In this document: one piece after another, positions 5,290 through 7,996 of the stretch | How the letters are laid out: each line of letters opens with the position of its first letter | How positions within the stretch are numbered: the first letter of the stretch is position 1 | Assembly (NCBI GenBank): GCA_020051025.1 | Contig: JAGVJS010000101.1 | Location: forward strand, 1 to 7,996 | From: Sphingobium sp. | GTDB taxonomy: Bacteria > Pseudomonadota > Alphaproteobacteria > Sphingomonadales > Sphingomonadaceae | Reading direction: 5' to 3' | DNA length: 7,996 nt | Notes under the pieces: generated by a model | Seen by the model: only the letters and a program-made list of their open reading frames with translations | The model's database searches: none | Told to the model about the DNA's origin: nothing | Program-made: the position numbers and the translations under genes

Positions 5290-5733
5290 ATGCAGCACAC
5301 GATCGCCAGCCTGTCCGAGAAGATGCAGCATATCGATTTTGCGATGCTGTCGACTCATAGCGAGGACGGTCATATCGGCGCCCGGCCGATGAGCAATAAT
5401 CAGGATGTCGCCCATGGCGGGGACAGCTATTATTTCACCACCGAAGATACGCTGATGGTGCGCGACATAGAGCGCGACCCACGGGTCAGCCTGTCCTTCC
5501 ACGGCAAGAGCGGGTTGTTCGGCCAGCGCCCGCTGTTCATCGCGCTGGAGGGGCGGGCGGACCTGATCCGCGACCGCAGCCGCTTTGCCGAACATTGGAA
5601 CCCCGATCTGGAATTGTGGTTCGAGGATGGGCCGGACACGCCCGGCCTGGTGATGATCCACGTCCATGCCGAGCGCGCCCATTATTGGGACGGGCAGGAT
5701 GAGGGCGAGCTGGAAATCGACGTGATGCACTGA
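5290..5733 (+). CDS. Pyridoxamine 5'-phosphate oxidase-fold general stress protein
   Basis: The 147-residue product has the split-barrel flavin-binding fold of the general stress protein 26 group. Family marks are the first strand DFAMLSTHSEDGHIGARPMS (16-35), SYYFTTEDT (46-54), the strand RDPRVSLSFHG (62-72), EGRADLIRD (88-96) and the C-terminal AERAHYWD (127-134), with FEDGPDTPGL before it. Members bind FMN, FAD or F420 and are probably cytoplasmic oxidoreductases or flavin carriers; the substrate is unknown. They are not expected to make pyridoxal phosphate. ATG 5290 was chosen because GAGGAAAGGAG (5271-5281) ends eight bases before it; an in-frame GTG at 5281 falls inside this ribosome site. 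The stop overlaps the next start as TGATG, so the DoxX-like gene is probably coupled. Confidence 0.9.
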   Translation: MQHTIASLSEKMQHIDFAMLSTHSEDGHIGARPMSNNQDVAHGGDSYYFTTEDTLMVRDIERDPRVSLSFHGKSGLFGQRPLFIALEGRADLIRDRSRFAEHWNPDLELWFEDGPDTPGLVMIHVHAERAHYWDGQDEGELEIDVMH

Positions 5734-6134
5734 TGATGGCGCGCGGCCGGACCATCGCCCGCCACGCGCTCGCCATCGTCTACACGCTCGCCGGTATCGC
5801 GCATCTGGCGCGACCGGCCGGTTTTGTCGCGATTACGCCGCATTGGGTGCCGGCGCCCGAGCTGGTCGTCATGTTGACCGGCCTTGCCGAACTGGCCGGT
5901 GCGGTCGGCCTGATGATCCCGCCGCTGCGCCGCGCCGCCGGGGTCGGGCTGGCGCTTTATGCGCTGTGCGTATGGCCGGCGAACATCAACCATGCGCTGA
6001 ACGACATTCCGCTGAGTGGCGTGCACCTGAGCTGGTGGTATCATGGCCCGCGGCTGGCGCTGCAACCGGTCATCATCTGGTGGGCGCTGTGGGCCAGCGG
6101 CGCCATCGACTGGCCGTTCTGGCGGCGGCGCTAG
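5733..6134 (+). CDS. DoxX-like integral membrane protein
   Basis: The 133-residue product has four predicted membrane helices (about 11-27, 42-62, 67-85 and 107-124) and the DoxX-like signature. This includes YTLAGIAHLARPAGF in helix 1, TGLAELAGAVGLMIPPLRR across helix 2 and its following loop, and WPANINHAL (81-89) after helix 3. DoxX-family proteins are small inner-membrane proteins often linked to quinone, thiol or oxidative-stress functions, but no activity can be assigned here. The C terminus is basic (RRR). The ATG overlaps the preceding stop by one base; a second ATG at 5736 is equally possible. Pairing with the flavin protein suggests a redox or stress role, by context only. Its TAG stop overlaps the stop of the opposing metallophosphoesterase gene. 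Confidence 0.85.
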   Translation: MMARGRTIARHALAIVYTLAGIAHLARPAGFVAITPHWVPAPELVVMLTGLAELAGAVGLMIPPLRRAAGVGLALYALCVWPANINHALNDIPLSGVHLSWWYHGPRLALQPVIIWWALWASGAIDWPFWRRR

Positions 6135-6862
6135 ACCTGAATTAGCGCATAAGGTCGGTCGAACTTCTGCGACACCACGAACTGCGCGCAGTTGTAGACA
6201 GGCACGCCGCGCGGCGTCTTCCCCTCGAACGCGCCGCGATGGGCGTGGCCGTGGACAGCGAAGCGGACATTATCGAACCGGTCGATCGCGTCCGCCAGCC
6301 GGGACGATCCAAGGAAGGGGAAAATTTCCGGCGGCTCCCCCACCACCGTCTCCTGAATCGGGGCATAATGCAGCACCGCCACCACCCTGTCCGTGCGCAG
6401 CGATCGCAGCGCATTTTCCAGCTTGCGCGCTTCGTTGATCGATTCCTCGACAAAGCCCTTGATCGCGCTTTCCCCGAACGCGCCCAATTCGCCCCGGCCA
6501 AAGCCGCCGACGAACCCTTTCACCCCGGCAAAGCCGACACCCTGAATCTCCACCGCCTGCTCGTCCAAGACTGTGACACCCGCGCCGTGCAGGATGCGAG
6601 CGACCTCTTCGGGCTGGCCGCATTCATGGTCGTGATTGCCCAGCACCGCGACAGTGGGGATGGTGCAGGCGTGCAGATCCTCCGCCAAAATCTCCGCCTC
6701 GCGCGTCTTGCCGAAATTGGTGAGGTCGCCGCACAAGGCCAGCACATCGGCCTTCTGCGAAATCTCTGCGAACATATCGCGATATTTATGCTCCGACTGA
6801 TCCGTCACATGCAGGTCGCCGATCGCGGCGATCGTCAGGCTGGCTTCATTTGTTGCGGTCAT
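6131..6862 (-). CDS. Calcineurin-like metallophosphoesterase
   Basis: The 243-residue product has the complete dinuclear metal site of this superfamily: GDLH (Asp16, His18), GDLT (Asp46), GNHDHE (Asn76, His77), LHYAP (His165) and GHAH (His206, His208). There is no signal peptide, so it should be cytoplasmic. Superfamily members cleave phosphomonoesters or phosphodiesters of nucleotides, nucleic acids or proteins; the substrate cannot be read from the sequence. A Gly-rich insert VKGFVGGFGRGELGAFGE (114-131) lies between the GNHD and LHYAP motifs. The frame is open further upstream, but ATG 6862 is the real start because GGAGG (6873-6869) lies six bases before it and the protein similarity begins here. 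The gene starts inside the end of the nucleotidyltransferase gene (17-base overlap), so the two are co-translated. No RNA- or protein-specific domain is attached. Confidence 0.92.
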   Translation of the reverse strand: MTATNEASLTIAAIGDLHVTDQSEHKYRDMFAEISQKADVLALCGDLTNFGKTREAEILAEDLHACTIPTVAVLGNHDHECGQPEEVARILHGAGVTVLDEQAVEIQGVGFAGVKGFVGGFGRGELGAFGESAIKGFVEESINEARKLENALRSLRTDRVVAVLHYAPIQETVVGEPPEIFPFLGSSRLADAIDRFDNVRFAVHGHAHRGAFEGKTPRGVPVYNCAQFVVSQKFDRPYALIQV

Positions 6863-7619
6863 GGCTTTCCTCCAGTCCCTTGCCCACGACATCGGCGAAG
6901 CCCCATTCGGTGATGTCGACCAGATAGTCGCGCGGGGACAGCAGACGCCCCCGGCAGACGCGGATTTTTGGCACCGGCAATTCCGCGCGGGTCTGCAACC
7001 GGCCCAGCAATTCCTCAAACAGCCAGAGCGGGATGCAATGGCGTTCGGTCGGGTAGATGAAACGGAAATTGAGCAAATGGATGAGCAGCAATTCCCAATG
7101 CAGTTCCATCGCATCGAGCAGACGCTGCCAGTCGATCGCCTCATGCTGTTTCAGGATCATGTGCGCGACATCCGCGCCATCATAACGATAACGATCCTGG
7201 ATGAAGAGCTTCGACAGGATGAACTCGGTCGGCGGGGTGATGCGGACGCGGGTGCCGTAGACATCGGCATGGGCGACGTCGCGAAACCATTCCTCTGTCA
7301 CCGGCAGGCTGGCCGAGGAGATATTGTAGATGACGTCGAAGAAATTGCCGTCCTTCCAGACCTTGCCGATCCAGCGCTCATCCTCAAATTCGACCTCATG
7401 CCCCATATGTTTGAAATGGGCGAGAATGCGGGGCGCATCGCCCGCCTTGCAGAATACGTCCAGATCCTTGGTCGGCCGCACGATGCCGGTATGGCAACCC
7501 AGCGCATAAGTGCCCGACAGCATGAAGGGAATGCCCGACGCGACCAGCTCCGCCAGACTATCGGCGTAGAACTGCTTGGCCTCGGGCGGCGGATCGAAGG
7601 CGGCGGGATCGAGCGTCAT
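6846..7619 (-). CDS. Nucleotidyltransferase-fold protein (AbiEii/MNT-like)
   Basis: The 257-residue product shows a minimal nucleotidyltransferase site. MLSGTYALGCHTGIVRPTKD (33-52) runs into DLDVF, giving the paired acidic residues Asp52 and Asp54, and FFDVIYN supplies a likely third carboxylate at Asp95. PPTEFILSKLFIQDRYRYDG (129-148) and ADVAHMI (149-155) match the helical part seen in AbiEii-type and related NTases. The C-terminal 100 residues are helical and not recognised. Such enzymes transfer NMP groups to RNA, protein or small molecules, and some act as toxins; all catalytic acids are present, so activity is likely, but the target is unknown. ATG 7619 was chosen over an in-frame ATG at 7754. 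It has the ribosome site GAGAGGAAGG eight bases upstream and lies downstream of the predicted stress promoter. It overlaps the metallophosphoesterase gene by 17 bases. Confidence 0.85.
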   Translation of the reverse strand: MTLDPAAFDPPPEAKQFYADSLAELVASGIPFMLSGTYALGCHTGIVRPTKDLDVFCKAGDAPRILAHFKHMGHEVEFEDERWIGKVWKDGNFFDVIYNISSASLPVTEEWFRDVAHADVYGTRVRITPPTEFILSKLFIQDRYRYDGADVAHMILKQHEAIDWQRLLDAMELHWELLLIHLLNFRFIYPTERHCIPLWLFEELLGRLQTRAELPVPKIRVCRGRLLSPRDYLVDITEWGFADVVGKGLEESHDRNK

Positions 7620-7649
7620 CGGGGCAACCTTCCTCTCCGTGGAGGAATG

Positions 7650-7677
7650 GGAACGGGCGGCGACGCGGTTCCGTTCC
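7650..7677. promoter_or_regulatory. Palindromic, possibly bidirectional sigma-EcfG promoter
   Basis: GGAACG (7650-7655) and CGTTCC (7672-7677) form an inverted repeat separated by 16 bases. Because of the symmetry both strands read GGAAC-N17-CGTT, the pattern of alphaproteobacterial general-stress promoters. On the minus strand the start would be near 7645, about 25 bases before the nucleotidyltransferase ATG. On the plus strand it would give a leader of roughly 85 bases for cstA. It could instead be an operator for a dimeric regulator. Confidence 0.5.
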
Positions 7678-7768
7678 GACAAAGGCCGATAGCCACGCTC
7701 AACGGTTGTCTTTCGGGTCCAGCGGCTTAGGGTAGCGGCCACTCTTTCCTGCATTCCGACGAGGCGGC

Positions 7769-7996
7769 ATGACCCGGCACATTCCCTGGATTTTGACCGC
7801 CATTCTGGGCGCGGTCGCGCTGACCGTCGTGGCGGTATCGCGCGGCGAGGCGGTCAATGCGCTGTGGATCGTGGTCGCGGCGGTCAGCTGCTTCCTCGTC
7901 GCCTATCGCTATTATGCGCTCTACATTGCCCGCCATGTGATGCGGCTCGATCCGTCGCGGCCGACCCCGGCGATCCGCCGCGCTGACGGCCTCGAC
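7769..7996 (+). CDS. cstA: CstA-family carbon starvation transporter, 3' partial
   Basis: The first 76 residues are visible; the gene continues past the window. They match the CstA N terminus, with two membrane helices (about 6-24 and 31-53) around RGEAVNALWIVVAAVSCFLV, then AYRYYALYIARHVMRLDPSR and the block PTPAIRRADGLD, which is highly conserved and normally precedes YVPT. CstA and its relatives are large inner-membrane symporters that import pyruvate or peptides and are induced by carbon limitation in Escherichia coli. GAGG (7761-7764) lies four bases before the ATG, a short but usable spacing. The gene is divergent from the nucleotidyltransferase operon, 149 bases apart, and the shared gap contains the symmetric EcfG-like element. 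Confidence 0.93.
   Translation, partial: MTRHIPWILTAILGAVALTVVAVSRGEAVNALWIVVAAVSCFLVAYRYYALYIARHVMRLDPSRPTPAIRRADGLD

Noticed and set aside
6239..7730. Long plus-strand open frames (6239-6913 and 6861-7730) opposite the metallophosphoesterase and nucleotidyltransferase
   Set aside because: Both are antisense shadows of genes with complete catalytic motifs, and neither contains a recognisable domain.
7620..7754. A longer nucleotidyltransferase starting at ATG 7754
   Set aside because: The added 45 residues are Arg/Ser-rich without family similarity, would cover the predicted promoter, and ATG 7619 has a strong ribosome site.

Overview
The window looks like a chromosomal segment of a sphingomonad alphaproteobacterium, probably Sphingobium or Sphingomonas. 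The evidence is high GC with GC-rich third positions, the style of the RnpA, YidC and YihA/EngB proteins, an exact alphaproteobacterial LexA box (GTTC-N7-GTTC), sigma-EcfG-like promoters (GGAAC-N17-CGTT), and repeats of the CCGTTCG...TGTCGA type that are abundant in sphingomonads. No mobile element, CRISPR array, tRNA or rRNA was recognised.

Layout. (1) 1-633: 3' part of a periplasmic DsbA/ScsC-like thiol-disulfide oxidoreductase (+). (2) 634-843: gene-free stretch with a REP-like inverted pair, the likely rpmH promoter and a terminator-like hairpin. (3) 844-4435: the conserved cluster rpmH - rnpA - yidD - yidC - engB followed by a PhnA/YjdM-domain gene, all on +. It links ribosomal protein L34, RNase P protein, the membrane-insertion factors YidD and YidC, and the ribosome-assembly GTPase EngB. 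rnpA and yidD overlap (GTGA), and a second REP-like pair lies directly before engB. (4) 4436-4613: convergent gap with a third REP-like pair. (5) 4614-5165 (-): a 2H phosphoesterase (ThpR, '2'-5' RNA ligase' family). It is divergent from a general-stress PPOX-fold flavin protein (5290-5733, +) that overlaps a DoxX-like four-helix membrane protein (5733-6134, +). (6) 6131-7619 (-): a two-gene unit, nucleotidyltransferase then calcineurin-like metallophosphoesterase, with a 17-base overlap. (7) 7769-7996 (+): the first 76 codons of a CstA-type transporter.

How it fits together. The left half is housekeeping (translation, RNA processing, membrane-protein insertion). The right half reads as a stress-linked neighbourhood. 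A LexA box covers the predicted thpR promoter, a sigma-EcfG-like site lies before the PPOX-DoxX pair, and a palindromic GGAACG-N16-CGTTCC element between the nucleotidyltransferase operon and cstA matches the sigma-EcfG promoter pattern on both strands.

The strongest candidates for new biology are the translationally coupled nucleotidyltransferase-metallophosphoesterase pair with its symmetric stress promoter, the LexA box on thpR, and six REP hairpin units whose stems covary around a nearly constant loop. All regulatory calls come from reading motifs by eye and are predictions.
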